From the NCBI RefSeq assembly GCF_963583255.1, contig NC_084804.1, forward strand, positions 18,728,723-18,792,722: a stretch of DNA of 64,000 nucleotides, read 5' to 3'. A program made the translations under genes and the position numbers. Origin of the DNA: Pyrus communis (lineage: Eukaryota; Streptophyta; Magnoliopsida; Rosales; Rosaceae). Positions 44,773-58,656 of the stretch are shown in pieces; position 1 is the first letter of the stretch, and every line of letters starts with the position of its first letter. A model generated the notes under the pieces. That model saw nothing but the letters and a program-made list of their open reading frames with translations, was not told the DNA's origin and did not search any database.

Positions 44773-47700
44773 ATGGCCAATAACCCTCAATTTTCAGGTC
44801 TACAGGTAATTTGTAAACCACCTAGATTTTAAAACAAATTTTTTTGTTTTTCTTTGATGCTCAGTGTGTGTTTCTTTAATCTATATTTCCCGCCACTTAG
44901 AGATGAAGGGTGATCATTTCGGATTCTTTTGAGGCCATTACTTTTTATCTACATTCCATATAGCTTAAGGCACTCATGGCATCTTAGCTTCATGCATCAA
45001 GGCTTTTCTTATATCTTCATAGGTTCTTATGCATGTGAAGTGACTAAGTTCCATTTTCCGATATATTTAATATTTTGATTTTCCTCCATGGTCTTCTTGA
45101 CTACTGCCTTCCTTTCCGCATTTTCCTCTGTTCTTAATATAATTTGTTTCTTTTTACAAAAAAACCCACCCATTTACCTTTCATAATTTTACTGGTTATA
45201 CTTTTTCCTGTACTTGAATTTCTTTTAAAAAATACATGTAACTTTCAAAAAGGATGAAAGCTTTTGATTCCATAAAAGAAAAAATTATAAAAATAGATGT
45301 GGCCAATTATGCTTTGCTAATTAACTTCTCCATTTTCTTTTCCTTGTATAGCCTCTTCGGCCTCCTATAGTTGGTGCTGTTGATCCTCCTCGAAGTCTGC
45401 CACCCATGTCTTTCCAAGTAACACATTTCTTCTTGACGAATATTTGTGTCACCTGTACAATATTAATTGTTATAATTAAAATAATCCCTTTCAATTTAAT
45501 TTTATGCTACAGTTCCGCCCAGTAGTTCCAACACCACATTCGCAGGAGTTCATTCCTGTGGCTTCTCAAAACTTTCAGCATGCTGGCAGGGGTGCTCCAT
45601 TGATGAATGTTAGGCTGCCTCCCCCAAATCACCAACCCCAGTTTTCACAACCAATGCAGCATCTACCTCCAAGGTCTGGTCAGCCAGGTCATGGTATGCC
45701 TCCATCACAGGCAATTCCATTGCCAGTTGCTCAGCCTAACAGGAATTTTGCATCTGAGTTGCCTCTACCTCAGCCTAATTCACAAGCTCCAAATAACGTC
45801 ATGCCTAACTTAGGTGGCCCACGAGCAGCTGTCCCTTCATCATATACTGTGAGTTTCATGAGTGTTCTTGGTTGACCTTTTGGTTTACTTGAAATTCTTT
45901 AGGCCTTGAATTCATAACTTGCACTTATGCAGTTTGCAACTTCTTCTTATGGTCAAATACCAAGAAGTTTCAATGACTCCACCCAGTATCAGTCTATACC
46001 TCAATCGCATGCAACCAGTGTTTCATCCGAGGGACAAGTTACATCTCTGCAGCAAGCCAGTGAAAGGCCTGCTGTAACCACCTCCAATGCTCCAGTAAGA
46101 ATTCTTCAGCTTGGAGCCTAGTTGTCATGCTTCTCAGTTATCTATGATCATTTATTGCTAATGTTCATTATCCTTTAAAACTTCAGGAAACAGGTGGTCG
46201 ACCTCCCCCGGCCGGAGGGACTGCAGCAGAGTGGAGAGAGCATACATCTGCTGATGGAAGAAAGTAATTAGTCTAAATTTTCCACATATTTGTATCTTAC
46301 TCTTTGTTTTGTTAGAATGTTGTGCTTTGGTGATTACTTGGCTGATCTGCACTTTTCAAGGGTCACTCTTGCTAATTGAATATATTCTTTGCTGTATGAA
46401 CTCTTCAGATATTATTACAACAGGAGGACAGCATTATCTACTTGGGAGAAGCCTTTGGAACTGATGACACCAATGGAGGTGAGTCATGCAACTAACTTGC
46501 TTTTCCAGGTGTCCTTTTTTAAATTTTTAGTGATATCAATCGACAGTTTTCATTTCCGTGAAATTGTGAGCTTGTCTGTGTGTTTCCTTCCCGTGTTGGT
46601 GCTATTCTTACTGGGTTTGATTTATCAAGTTACTTGTGAGTGAAATGTCTTTCATTTTTGTACACTGAATGCAAACTTTTATGAAGTCTGGTGAAACTTT
46701 AGCTCATTACTGGAGTTCCTCTCAAGCAGGCACCCAAGATTTTGTAATTTTATTGCAAGGTTACCAATGTCGAGGGCCTGGTTGGACCATTAGTTATTAA
46801 GCTTTTCTTCTTACATTGACTTGTTGCGATAAGTCATTTTTTGCAACTTTATTTATTTTAATTGGATCAACTATGGTGCTAAGTTCCCAAAAATTCTGTT
46901 GGTTACCATTCTCATAAGTTTATACTGTTAGGATGTCTTTTTTTTTTTTTTTTTTTTAATATTCACACTCCCCCTCACATGTGCGCCTGTCTTGACCAGT
47001 GGAGAACCCAACATGTGGAACTCATAAATTGAGAGGTTGCAGTCCCAAGGGTTTAAAACTCAATGCTTTGGTATCAACCACTATCCAGAAAAGTTTAATC
47101 TCTTAGGATGCAGGCCAACTATTGTCTTATATCCCAAGAGTTCAAAAAAAGGGGAAGCTTTAATGGAAAAATTGTTGTTCTGGAAAATCCTACAGCTTTT
47201 GTAAGGGGAATATTTAGTACGTACAGAATGCTGTTTTGGTTTTGGAATTACTTGACAAGATTTAGAATTTTAGGCTACAGACATGTAGTTAGTAAATTTA
47301 AAAGAATACACAAAATGAGTCTCTCCATAATCGTTATCTGAGTTTCATGGTAATTGTATCATCTTACCTAATCTTTTTTGTTCGGTATACATGTTCTGGT
47401 AAATGACTTGCATCTTTACTTCTTGTCATGTTGCTATTATTCTTAATCATTTAGTGTTTGACGTAATTCGAAGGTATTCTCTTTTGGTAAGGGCTTCCAA
47501 GGTATTATGAGTTTTGTTTTCTGCTGTTTCTATTTGCATTAGTCCTAGAAACAGTGTTAATGGTGATTTAATTCCTTTTTAAGATTTTTTTCAATTTATT
47601 CTTCATCCATTTCTGCATCGGGCGATGTCCATAGCTTTAAAGATGGTTACAGGTACATACCGTGCCAATCTATTGGGAGGTAGGATATGCTGTGGGTCTT

Positions 47701-48651
47701 TGTTGCTTGCTCTACATTGGTGTGATATGTTGTCTGTTTAATTCTTAGTGCATACTATTTGAATAAATTATCATTTTTCACATTTACACTGATAAGAAAC
47801 TCGAAAACTGACCCCATAACTTGCATAAGCATAATCTTTCTTTTATACATGCATATGTTGTGTTTCCAGTTTCAAAAACCTGGCTCTGATAGCTACTCAT
47901 CCCTCATTATGGTATAAAAGATATCTTATTTGAGTTTTAAAAAAAAATTTACTATCTTCCTTGTAGTTTGAAGGGTTTGGCCTCATATTGTTTGGGGTTT
48001 GTCCTTTAAGTCGTGTGTAATCTTTAGTGCCATAGAGGATAAGAAGGTTGCAATGGCTGATTATTTCAATAGCTTTGGCGACTTTTATGATTGGGATTCT
48101 ATATTAGAATGGCCTTTGCATAAGTTGATGTTGCAAGTTGGTAAGGGTTAAAGACCTTTTTTGTCACTATGTTATCAATTTGTTAAGTGCTGCCAAACAT
48201 AAACAATCTTAGTCCATTTTGTCTGTTTACAGGTAAAACATATTAAACTATTCATTAATTGATCTAAAATCAATAGATTTTTATTTTTAATTATTTAAAC
48301 TTTAAAATTTCATTTGGATAATATTAGTAAAATAAAAAGGAACATCAACCCCTAGCCACACCCACCAGTCAAAATCCCCCCACCATTTTTAAAATTTGTA
48401 TTAGCTGTTAGTTCTAGGGGCAATGGAGGGAGTTATGGGTATTATTAGACAGTTTCAGGTGAAATTCGTCCATTGTTGACCTTAAGCAACTTTTGTCTGT
48501 GTGCTTTAATGTTAGGATGAAAACTAGAACTATTTTAGACTTAATATCATTTGGTTTTCGAATTACATCTTCTCCATTGGCTCTCTCTTGTATATTTTTA
48601 CTGAAATGTGCTGATTAATGTCTTCTTCAATACATGTACGCCTTTGTGTGC

Positions 48652-48695
<44 letters not shown>

Positions 48696-51600
48696 GAGTG
48701 AGAGAGTCATCGTCACGCGTCTTCTTTGGTTCTTATTGTTTTATTCCTGCCCTTCCTTTCTCTAGCATTCTTGTTTGGGAGAAAGTATTATTTAAGATAG
48801 AGATTCGACTTATTTAGTATCTTCACTGGGACAGAGGGCAGATGCATCAACAAACTGGAAGGAGTTTACCAGTCCTGATGGAAGAAAGTGAGTAATTGGT
48901 ATTTTTGCATTGAGAAAGTCATCAACGCAAGTTCACAATTGCACTTGCTTACTTCATCCTACATGCAAATGTTGCAGGTATTACTACAACAAGGTCACCA
49001 AAGAATCAAGATGGACTATGCCTGAGGAACTTAAGGTTTTTGTTCCAACCCATTCGCTTATGCCACCCATCATTCCCTCAACCTTTTATAGTTTTTCAGT
49101 TTTTTTTTTAATTTTCTCCCACTAGTCCTCTAAAAAATATGTTTTTATTTATTTATTAAAGTTGGCTCGAGAGCTAGTAGAAAAGGCGTCTGTGAAGGAA
49201 ATACAACAGGAAACGCTTGGTGATCATCATGCCACAGTCACTGTTTCTCCCTCTGTAGCTGAAGCTGATACTTCAATCGGTACTGCTCAAGTAAAATCAA
49301 GCCCTGTTTTGGTGGCACCAGTTGTTGCCACTGGTGATGTTCAAACTGCTGTACCATCAAGAACATCTGCCTCACCTGTTGTGGATTCTCCTTTGAAAGA
49401 AAATCCCAGTGAAGTTCAGACACCTGTTGCACCATCTGCCACTGTTATGGGAAGTACTGAAGCTGCTGTCACAATCAACGATGCTGGTGCAGAACCAATG
49501 TACTGTCATTAACTGGTTTTTTTTATGAATTTTTCGTTTGCATTTGGAGGAGGTATATTTGGCATGTATTCCGAGAATCCGACTTTTCTTGCGCCCTATT
49601 TGTAGGGAAATATCAGCTCAGGATTTTGATAGTTCTGCTGATGGAGTTCCTGCTCAGGAGAATGAGGTATTTCTTAGGTTTCTTCTGTAGTTTTTGAATT
49701 CCTGACATACTTTTCTAGCAACTTATATAGCGAGGTGTTGCAGGAAGCTAAGGATGATGCAACGGGAAAGAAGATTAATGATATTGCTGCTGAAGAAAAA
49801 TCAGTTGATCGGGAACCCATACCATATGAAAATAAACTGGTACAAATAAATTTCAAATTTTGAGACACTGCGTTCTCTTTCATTGTTGCTTTCTCAACTT
49901 TGAATGCATTTCAGTTTCTGTCATTGTTACTTTCATGGCAATACCCTTATTATTTACCTTCTTTCTTTTTCAGGAGGCCAAAAATGCATTTAAAGCGCTC
50001 CTTGAGTCTACAAATATTGGTTCTGATTGGACTTGGGATCGGGTAATTCAATTATTGCCATATATGCTCTCAGTTTTTTCGCTAATATATGTTAAAAGTT
50101 CATGATATAATCCTGAAAATTAGCAGGCCATGAGAGTGATAATTAATGACAAGAGATATGGTGCTCTTAAAACACTTGGAGAGCGGAAGCAAGCTTTTAA
50201 TGAGGTAAATCTTTCACATTGTTGTGTGCACTCGTATCAAAGAAATTAATACATATACCTAGTAGTGGTTTCATGAAAGTGAGTTACTGGGAAGGGGATG
50301 TGGTATTGTCTCAATCTTCTAGACTTTGGTACGTAGTGGTCAACTCTCAAGTACTGGATCCATGGATTTTTTTTACACTGAGGTTACCATTAAATCCTGA
50401 CAGTCCTGTACGGGATTCTTATTAAGTTATAGATGTGTATTTTTTCAATCACTCTTAGGGTATATAATTGGTGCTGCTAACGATTCACTGTATATCTATA
50501 TGCCTGTAAATAATCACTAATGTTCTTATTATGCTTCAGTTCTTGGTACAAAGGAAAAAGCAGGAGGCTGAGGAGAGGCGTATCAAACAGAAAAAGGCAC
50601 GGGATGAATTCAAAACAATGCTGGAAGTACGTTGTTATCTGCTCCCCTCAAATTCTTCTTCTCTACATAGAAATTATATGCTTTGTCTCATTTATTTATT
50701 CATGGCTTGAATTCCTTGCAGGAATGCTCAGAGTTAACATCATCTGCAAGATGGGGGTCTGTCTTTCCTTGTATCAATATTCTTCTGTTTCCAATGTGTG
50801 GTTAATAGACAGTTTGATACCTATATGTATGTATAAGACTGATGGTTAAATTATCATACAGAAAAGTAGAGAGCATATTTGAAAATGATGAACGTTTCAA
50901 AGCTGTTGAACGGGATAGAGATCGCAGGGAGATGTTTGAAGACTATATTGAGGAACTCCAAAAGAAAGTAATTATCTGCCATTTTTCTCCTGTATATGTA
51001 ACATTTATATGCATGTTGTGGATGTTTACATCCCTTGGTTGCAAAACGTACATTGGCATTGAGCAACTTTAGGCTGGGATGTTGCTGAGGAATCCTTGCT
51101 TGTCTAACTATTGTACCTGAGTTGACTCCTTAAGACTTAGTGTGCATTTGTGTGTGTTTCCACTTTCCAGTGTGTATATTTGTATGCCTGTATTTATGTA
51201 CAGATAAAGGCATGGATATATTGAGATTTGCTCATTTTAAAGCTTGATTTTTGAATGGCTATTCTTAGCTGACAAACAGAGCTTTAGATAAGACTGACCT
51301 CATAAATTAGGTGCTACAAATGTAACCTTGCCATTTTTTCCATTTGTCCTCATTGTGATAGAATCTATTAACATAGTGTGGAAGTACTTTAAATTGACAT
51401 TTGATGCCCATTATCATTTGGTGCTTTGATGATCATAGATTCTAAGTAAATATGCTCTTATAGCTGTTAAACTGGATTTGGAACAGGAACGAGCAAAAGC
51501 ACAGGAGGAACGTAAGCGCAATGTATTGGAATACAGGAGATTCTTGGAATCTTGTGATTTCATCAAGGTTCTCTTTTAGCATGGTTCTTTTGTATTCATG

Positions 51601-54600
51601 GGGTTCTTTTGCCATTAAAACTTATGGATCTTGGCATCACCTTCTCATTTAGGCAAACATCCAGTGGAGAAAAGTTCAAGATCGTTTAGAGGCTGATGAA
51701 AGATGTTCACGTCTTGAAAAAATTGATCGTTTGGAAATTTTCCAGGTAATGCTTCTCGTTTATCTAGTTATACTTCCAACCGGATGTTGAAGCTTATTGT
51801 AAAATGTCGTTCACAGGAATATTTGCTGGATCTACAAAAGGAAGAGGAGGAGCAGAAGAGGATACAGAAGGTTCTTTATTGTTTGACTGTGTTGACATTG
51901 ATCTATATGTTTATGTTCAAATGGACAATTTTTTTTATCTGGGTTTTCTTGGAGAATAGGAAGAATTGAGAAAGGCAGAACGTAAAAACCGCGATGAGTT
52001 CCGCAAATTAATGGAAGAACATCTCACGGAAGGCACTCTTACATTCAAAACTCAGTGGCGTGATTACTGCATGAAGGTTAATATACCTTTTTCCCTGTAT
52101 CTGTAACGTTATTTCCTTTGAAAAATTCAAAATTGTGATGAAAACATAATTTTTTTTCCAGCTACACTTAATTTAGCTGCTATCATGTTGTTATATCATG
52201 TTTTGAACTCCCTTTTTTCCCCTTTTCTTCTGTCCTCTTTAGGTGAAAGACCTACCTGCATATCTGGCAGTTGCATCAAATGCCTCCGGTGCTACTCCAA
52301 AAGATTTGTTCGATGATGTTGTTGAGGAACTAACGAAACAAGTAATTAAACTATACCTTGCCTTTTTTATATTTCTTAAAATGAAACAGGATCTATAAAT
52401 CTGTCCTCCAATGACAATTCGTCACCTTTCCCTATGAATCTATTTGGTTTAAGTTTCCATGTTTGGGTCCCTTTAATTTGATTCTGTAATTACATTTCAG
52501 CAAAAATTTCTTCTTTCTTTTCCTGTAACAATATTAAAAAAGTTGCAGTTAAGCTTTTTTTTTTTTTTTTTTTTAAATGCATGAGTAAGGCATCTTACTG
52601 TTTTTTCTTGAATCTTTAGTTAAGTTCTTAGTTGCTTACAAACTAGAAATCTTGCCTATTTCTTTTACAGTATCAGGAGGACAAAACTCGAATAAAAGAT
52701 GCAGTGAAATTGGGAAAGGTTTGATTGGTCAGATTTTTCTTGTTTATATTTTCTACTATCATTAGATATCTAATGTGTGGTTGCTTTTAGGTCGTGCTTA
52801 CATCAACTTGGAAGTTTGAAGACTTCAAAACTGTTTTATCAAATGATATTGGGACTCCACCGATATCAGATGCCAACTTAAAGGTACATTTAGACTTCAA
52901 ACAAATATTATGATATTTAAACTTGAGAAGTCTTTAATGGGAGAGATTCTTCCTTCGGCTGCTAAATACGGTAGCACACACAGATGTAGGACCACACGGG
53001 GTTTTTGGAACCAAAATACATTGGTTGGGTGGTTGGATGGGCATGTAGTTTGGTCATTGGACCTTAGAATTTCTCTTATGGATATTAGTTTTCATCGTGT
53101 GGATCATTGCTCTTAAGAATCATCTAAATAACTAAAGTTAATGATTTGTGGAAACCACCATGGACAAACACTGGTCAACACATCAGTTATAGGTAACAAT
53201 GTATTTGCTTGTTAATTTTTTAAATCGTGCCTACACTTCAGTAACCAATGTACCAATTTTTCAAAAAAGCATCCAAGAACATATTCCAAAGAAGGTTGCT
53301 ACATTTACTCAACCTCAGATATAATTCCCTAGTCGTGATGAAGCTACCATAAGCATTCTTAAACTAAATCAATGCCATTGTTCCAAATTTTCAGTCTTTG
53401 CCAGTCAAGTTGTCATGGATATATTTTAGATGAACTTTTCACTGCTTTAGGATGAGGTAGATATAACTTATAAGCATTCAAGAAGTTTCAAGGAACATAA
53501 CACATAGGAAAACATCACTATGTGCAAGTATATTCTTTCATATTGATGTTTGAAATGTCAACCAGAGTGGCGAAGTTTCCGTGTGGCAAGAAAAGTCTGT
53601 TCTCTGTTGACAATTTAATTTTTAATGATCCATTGTTTTTATTTTTCCCTTTCATCCTACAATAAGTGCTTTGTTTTGGTAAATGTGCTGCAATGATCTT
53701 ATGTGATTTTCAACTGCCTTGCAGCTGGTTTTCAATGAGTTACTGGAACGAGTGAGGGAAAAGGAGGAGAAAGAAGCTAAAAAGCTTAAACGTCTTGCAG
53801 AGGACTTCTCTCATCTTTTATCTTCTATCAAGGTGTGGCATGCTGTGTTCCAATTTCTGGTATTTATGATTCTGTTATTTTCCTAATGGTTTGGCAATTG
53901 GCACCAGTAGAATATCTTTCAATATTATCTTCTAGTTTTTGGTTTGAAATCTTGTCATCTTTCTGATTCATTATTTGCTGCAGGAGATAACTCCATCTTC
54001 CAAGTGGGAGGACTACAAACCACTTCTTGAAATTAGTCAAGAGTACAGGTATAGCTTATTACATGTAACAACTTGAATCACCTTCCAACTATGTTTTGTG
54101 CTATAATAGTGTTTTTGGTATGTTAATTTTAGGTGAAGTGTAGATTTAGTCCTTCAATTATCACCTCAATGAAAATTAGGTCTCTGAAGTATTTTTTTTG
54201 GGGAAAAGCAGTCCCTAAATTCATTAAAAATTGCTAATTTCATCCCTACTATTATATTCAAAGCTATTTTATCCAATATTTTGTCAACTTAAGTGTGGGC
54301 ACACGAGAAAGGATAAGATTAGGAATGAGGATATCCGAGGTAAAGTAGGAGTAGCCAAAATTGAAGGAAAGATGAGAGAAAATCGGTTACGGTGGTTTGG
54401 ACATGTGCAAAGAAGGCCTATTGACGCTCTGGTTAGAAGATGCAACTACGGAACAGAGGTCCAGGGCTGAAGGGGTAGAGGAAGACCTAGGAAAACTTTG
54501 GAAGAGACTCTAAGAAAAGACTTAGAGTACTTGGATCTAACGGATGACATGACACATAACCGAGTGCAATGGCGTTCTAGGATTCACATAGCCGACCCCA

Positions 54601-56090
54601 CTTAGTGGGAAAAGGCTTTGTTGTTGTTTCGTCAACTTAAGTCAATAGACACACTTTAGAGTGTAATACCGTCATTTTTTCGCCTATAAGCCCTTAACAT
54701 TTCATATAGGTTGAGGATCTAACGTCTAATTTACCCTCCAAAGTTAACTTACACTATTTCTTATGAAAAACTACCAATTTACCCTCCAAAGTTAACTCCA
54801 TACACTATTACTTTTTGAAAAACTACCAGTCTACCCTCCAATGTGTATCACATGCAAGTAATGTGACTGAAATTGACGGAAAATTGAATATAGTAGCTTC
54901 GAATATAATATTAGGGATGTAATTGACAGATTTTTATAGTTCAAGGACTGATTTTTCTGAAAAAAATAGTTTAGGGACCTAATTTTCACAGAGGTGCTAA
55001 TTCAGGGACTAAATTGGCAGTTCACCCTTGATTTTATGTGGTGACCAACTATGGTTAATTTGAAGCACAATTTTGTGACTCATAATGTATCTGCTTTAAC
55101 AATCACCTTTGGGCCCAAAGTTTAATATCTGAGAGATCTCTATTGTCTAGCCTGATGTTTAGGGCCGTAGAGAAGAAAATTTGGAAAATAAACAAAATTG
55201 TGAAGAAACTGAAATTAAATTATAACGGGACAGTTAAGTTCGGCATATTTCTTATCACTGGATACGTTTGTTTTGGCTTTGTTAATCTTCAACAAATACT
55301 ATCCTCTTCCCTGATTATGTTAGATGCATGTGTAGTGGCATTGGTGATGAGAACTTCTGCAAGGAGATATTTGAAAAGCATGTAATGCAACTGAAAGAAC
55401 AAGCAAAAGAGGAGAGAAAAAGAAAGGAGGAAAAGGTACTAATTAGCTGGATCACATTATTTGTAAATCCGTATCTGTTTGATGTATAAGCTTTTATTCG
55501 CTATTCGATGTGGAATGAAACCTTGAATTTGAATCTATGAATTCCTTTTATATTACACCCTCTAGGCAAGGAAGGAAAAGGAGAGAGAAGAAAGAGACAA
55601 AAGAAGGGCGAAACCAAGAAGGGAAAAAGAGGTGGAATATGAACGAGAAAACGAGGAACACAACAAGAAAGATGGAGCGGACAATGAAATAGCTGATGCA
55701 ATGGATATTCACGAGTCCAAAGAGAAAAAGAGGTCAGGACATGATGATAATAGGAGACATAGGAAGCGGCATCATAGTGATGAAGATCATGGGAATGGAA
55801 ATGAGAATGATCGGTCTAGAAAATCTCACAGATCTAGCAGCGACCACAAGAAATCAAGACGGGTATGTTGAGAAATAATTGTGACTCTTCATTTGATTTA
55901 TTATGTAAACATTGATGTAAAGTTTAGCTCATTTCTAATCGTGATGTCACAGCAGGAAACTGGTCCTGAATCAGATTCCGAAAGCAGACATAGAAGACAT
56001 AAAAGAGATCACCGGAATGGTTCTCGTAGAAGTGGTGATCGTGAGGAGCTAGAAGATGGGGAATTTGGCAATGTTGGGGAAAGTCGGTAG
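44773..56090 (+). CDS. PRP40: PRP40-like U1 snRNP-associated pre-mRNA-processing protein
   Basis: Twenty-eight coding exons join in frame to 1005 residues: 44773-44805, 45352-45417, 45513-45848, 45933-46094, 46187-46263, 46409-46478, 48835-48887, 48978-49035, 49162-49499, 49606-49666, 49744-49839, 49974-50042, 50127-50204, 50540-50626, 50722-50756, 50862-50967, 51487-51567, 51653-51745, 51817-51870, 51960-52076, 52243-52341, 52671-52718, 52791-52883, 53725-53832, 53984-54048, 55336-55435, 55566-55862, 55953-56090. The N-terminus is rich in Pro and Gln. Two WW domains follow (about 214-240 and 255-281, paired Trp 215/237 and 256/278), then an Ala/Val/Thr-rich linker. From about residue 451 come the FF repeats ([60 protein letters not shown]). 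The tail is Lys/Arg/Glu/Ser-rich. PRP40 bridges U1 snRNP at the 5' splice site to branch-point factors and binds the RNA polymerase II tail through its WW domains in the nucleus. No lesion was seen. Choice between paralogues A and B is uncertain. Confidence 0.95.
48653..48702. repeat. (GA)n microsatellite in PRP40 intron 6
   Basis: A GA run of about 50 bp with a few interruptions sits in the long intron before the second WW-domain exon. It is likely variable in length. Confidence 0.85.
54130..55031. mobile_element. Inverted-repeat transposon in PRP40 intron 25
   Basis: The left part (GATTTAGTCCTTCAATTATC and onward) matches the inverse of the right part (ending GACTAAATTGGCAGTTCACC) over about 170 bp, including the shared landmarks AAAATTAGGTC and ATTATATTC.AAGCTA. 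The long inverted repeats suggest a Mutator-like or foldback non-autonomous element. It is interrupted by a LINE fragment at 54294-54630. Target copies were not resolved. Confidence 0.65.
54294..54630 (+). mobile_element. RTE-clade LINE 3' fragment nested in the intron transposon
   Basis: A 337-bp insert is flanked by perfect 11-bp copies of GTCAACTTAAG (54283-54293 and 54631-54641). Its frame encodes the end of an RTE-type reverse transcriptase protein ([16 protein letters not shown], then [17 protein letters not shown] and [12 protein letters not shown]) with one internal TGA. It ends in a short TTGTTGTT tail, as RTE elements do. It is a 5'-truncated copy in sense orientation to PRP40. Confidence 0.88.
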
Positions 56091-56760
56091 TTGTTTCATC
56101 CTCCAACTTGCTTATACCCATGTTTAAACTTTTCTTAATATTGTGAAATATATGCTTTCCTTACAATCTTAGAACTTCTAGTGCTATATATTTAGTTCGA
56201 GAGCTATTTCCTTTTTCTTTTACTAAGAATTAGCTGCATCATGCTGTACTACTTCCATCTAGTTTTAACCATTAACAGGCTTTCTGTTAAACTATTTTTC
56301 CGGTCTCTTCCTTGCCTTCTTGAGCTTGAGCATATTTGTTTCTTTTGTGTGGCCAAGGGTTTCATTGTATACACAATACAGAGGTTGCTTCTTTTTCCGG
56401 TAGTCTTTTGTTTCTCAGGGGTGGCCGGGTCTGAGAAGAATCACTTCCATTTGGTTTTTCTACGGAGAACCGCCACTTCTGTGGCTTTTAGCATTTGAAG
56501 TTGGTGTGGGACTTCTTTTCGTCTGTTGAAGCGACCTACTTCAATGAAAAGCTAGTTGCGAGTCGCTGAAAAACAAGTTTGTTGCGGCTAACTTGATGAG
56601 CCGTTGCCTTCATCGAAGTTTCCTGTCTTGGGGAGCATATTAGCTTTCTAGTCAATAGTGATGCAGAAATCATGTAGATTGCAAATAATACAAATGGAAG
56701 AAATGATATTTGAAACATGTCGTACTCTGTTTTTCTAACCTAATAGATATTGGTAGGATT
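56091..56760 (+). terminator. PRP40: PRP40 3'UTR region
   Basis: This follows the TAG stop at 56088-56090. A possible 3' intron runs from CGGTAGTT (donor at 56087) to TTTCTCAG near 56418; if used, it would replace the stop with a five-residue ending (RGGRV then TGA). I see no strong AATAAA, which is usual in plants. Confidence 0.45.
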
Positions 56761-57401
56761 TCGTTCAATGTTTTTATTCAATTTCTGTCATTTGGAAGAT
56801 TATAGTGAAATTCAAATTATCTGAAGATTATACAAATGAAATTTTATTTTCTTTGGAGGATTGTACCTTTCTCGGCTTTTTTGTACTGCAGATTTGGATT
56901 AAGTCAAGTTAGCTAGAGCAGTGTACTATTCTTTTAGCATCCAAATTTAAATTACTTTTTTCGTAGTTAAGATTAATTTAGTGTAGAATATCGCTTATAT
57001 CTAACTTGACATATATTACAAGGCCGAAAGCTTTGTAAGGGGTGACGAAAAGAAGCTTCCTTTCATTCCCATTGCCATGCCTACATTCTTACTTTTTCTC
57101 CTTTTACTTTTGAGCCACCCAACCCTACCAACACCCAACAACTAATAATTAATTCCAAAAGAATGGTCTACGTTTAGCATATAAGAAGATTAATCAGAAA
57201 AATCCCACATAGTTTATTTATCATTTGCTTATGCATGTCGGCAAGTTATTTATATCTTTCTCGTTACATGACAAGCATACGATAACTTTAAATTCCAAAA
57301 TGAGGTGGCTGAGCATTGAAACTAATAAGGTTCAAAATGAGCAGTAAAAACCAAAAACTTCATTAAAATGGGGTAAGAACCCAAACAATTTTTTTTTTGC
57401 C

Positions 57402-57572
57402 ACTTAGTATTACGATTCAGTAATATTTATCTTCACTTGTAATTAATGAGATATTTTAGGTTCGATTCTAATCAAATGCGAATTTGAATCACATTATTGT
57501 TAGTCCATTGTGAGGTTTAGCCAACTCCCCAACCCTAGTGTACATAATATCGTTTGTTAAAAAAAAGACAAA
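57402..57572 (+). mobile_element. SINE copy A
   Basis: A 170-bp element begins GCCACTTAGTATTACG, contains GGTTCGATTCTAATC (a pol III B-box-like motif), and ends AATATCGTTTGTTAAAAAAA. It matches copies at 58657, 59896 and, in part, 60270. The structure is that of a tRNA-derived SINE with an A-rich tail. Confidence 0.8.
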
Positions 57573-58656
57573 CAATTTTTCTAATTGTAATGTTTCATAT
57601 CACCGTGGAAGAATCCAAACATTTTTCAATAGTTTTTCTCTTTCCCACTTTTGTGTGTGTATTTTTAATAGTTAATTAAATAGAACATTCTTAATTACAT
57701 CCTGCAATACCTACTAGGTGATTTATTCAACTAAATATTCGTCACCCGTGAAGCCTTCAGGTGACATTGGAGGGGACAGAATATTCGTATACACGTGTGC
57801 AGTTTTGGACTAATCCGATTTTTAATATCATTAAATTACTCTAATTTTAGATAAAAACAAAGATTTTATATGCATGGTTCTTGGAACATACGTGCATGCT
57901 TACACTATTCGCTTACGTGCCTTCAACTTTGTCAACGAACGCGTACGTTAAATCTGTCGGTCCGTGACCAAAAAATACACCCGTGGAGAATAATCCTGTG
58001 TTCACAATTTCACATGCAGGTGTTAATTATAATTAACTAATTAATTGTTTTGACTCCAATAAAAAGTGTTAATTATTTGATTAGCATTTGCATGGTTTGG
58101 ATTTTAGAGATGGGGATGAAAGAAAGACTGAATAAACAATTCGTAGCAAATTGATAGACCTCATCGCCGACGGTGATCGAATCAAATATGAGATTGCACT
58201 TCAATGTTTATTAAATAATCGTCGCACATTAAATTTAAACTCGAAACTTTTTTAACTCAAAACAAAATAATCATCGACAATCAATTGTGATTATATAATA
58301 TTAATGTGACTTAAAAAATATGTTCAACTTGTAACGAGTTAATGACATATGTGTAGAACTCTTAAATTTACAATGTGGCTATTGACCAAAAAAAAAAAAA
58401 ATTACAATGCGGCAAAGGTGATACGTAAACAATATCTTTGGTTTAGGAGGTTTTTGGTTGTGCAAATGGATGCTTTATTGTTAAATGTTAAGTTTTATAC
58501 AGTTTGAAAGAATTTGTAGTTAAAATGGTTAAACACCTGTATCCGAAATAGTAGATTTCCTTTGTCATACTCTCTCTAGTAAAAAAAAAAAAAAAAAAAG
58601 TGATTTAGTTAATCTATAGTTAAAATATCAAATGAGCAAAATATTTCTTCTTCATG

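Noticed and set aside
49238..49435. Minus-strand frame over the PRP40 linker exon
   Set aside because: It is the antisense shadow of exon 9, which continues in frame with its neighbours on the plus strand.
54231..54470. Extra PRP40 exon
   Set aside because: The frame is the end of an RTE LINE reverse transcriptase with its own 11-bp target duplication; the flanking PRP40 exons join in frame without it.
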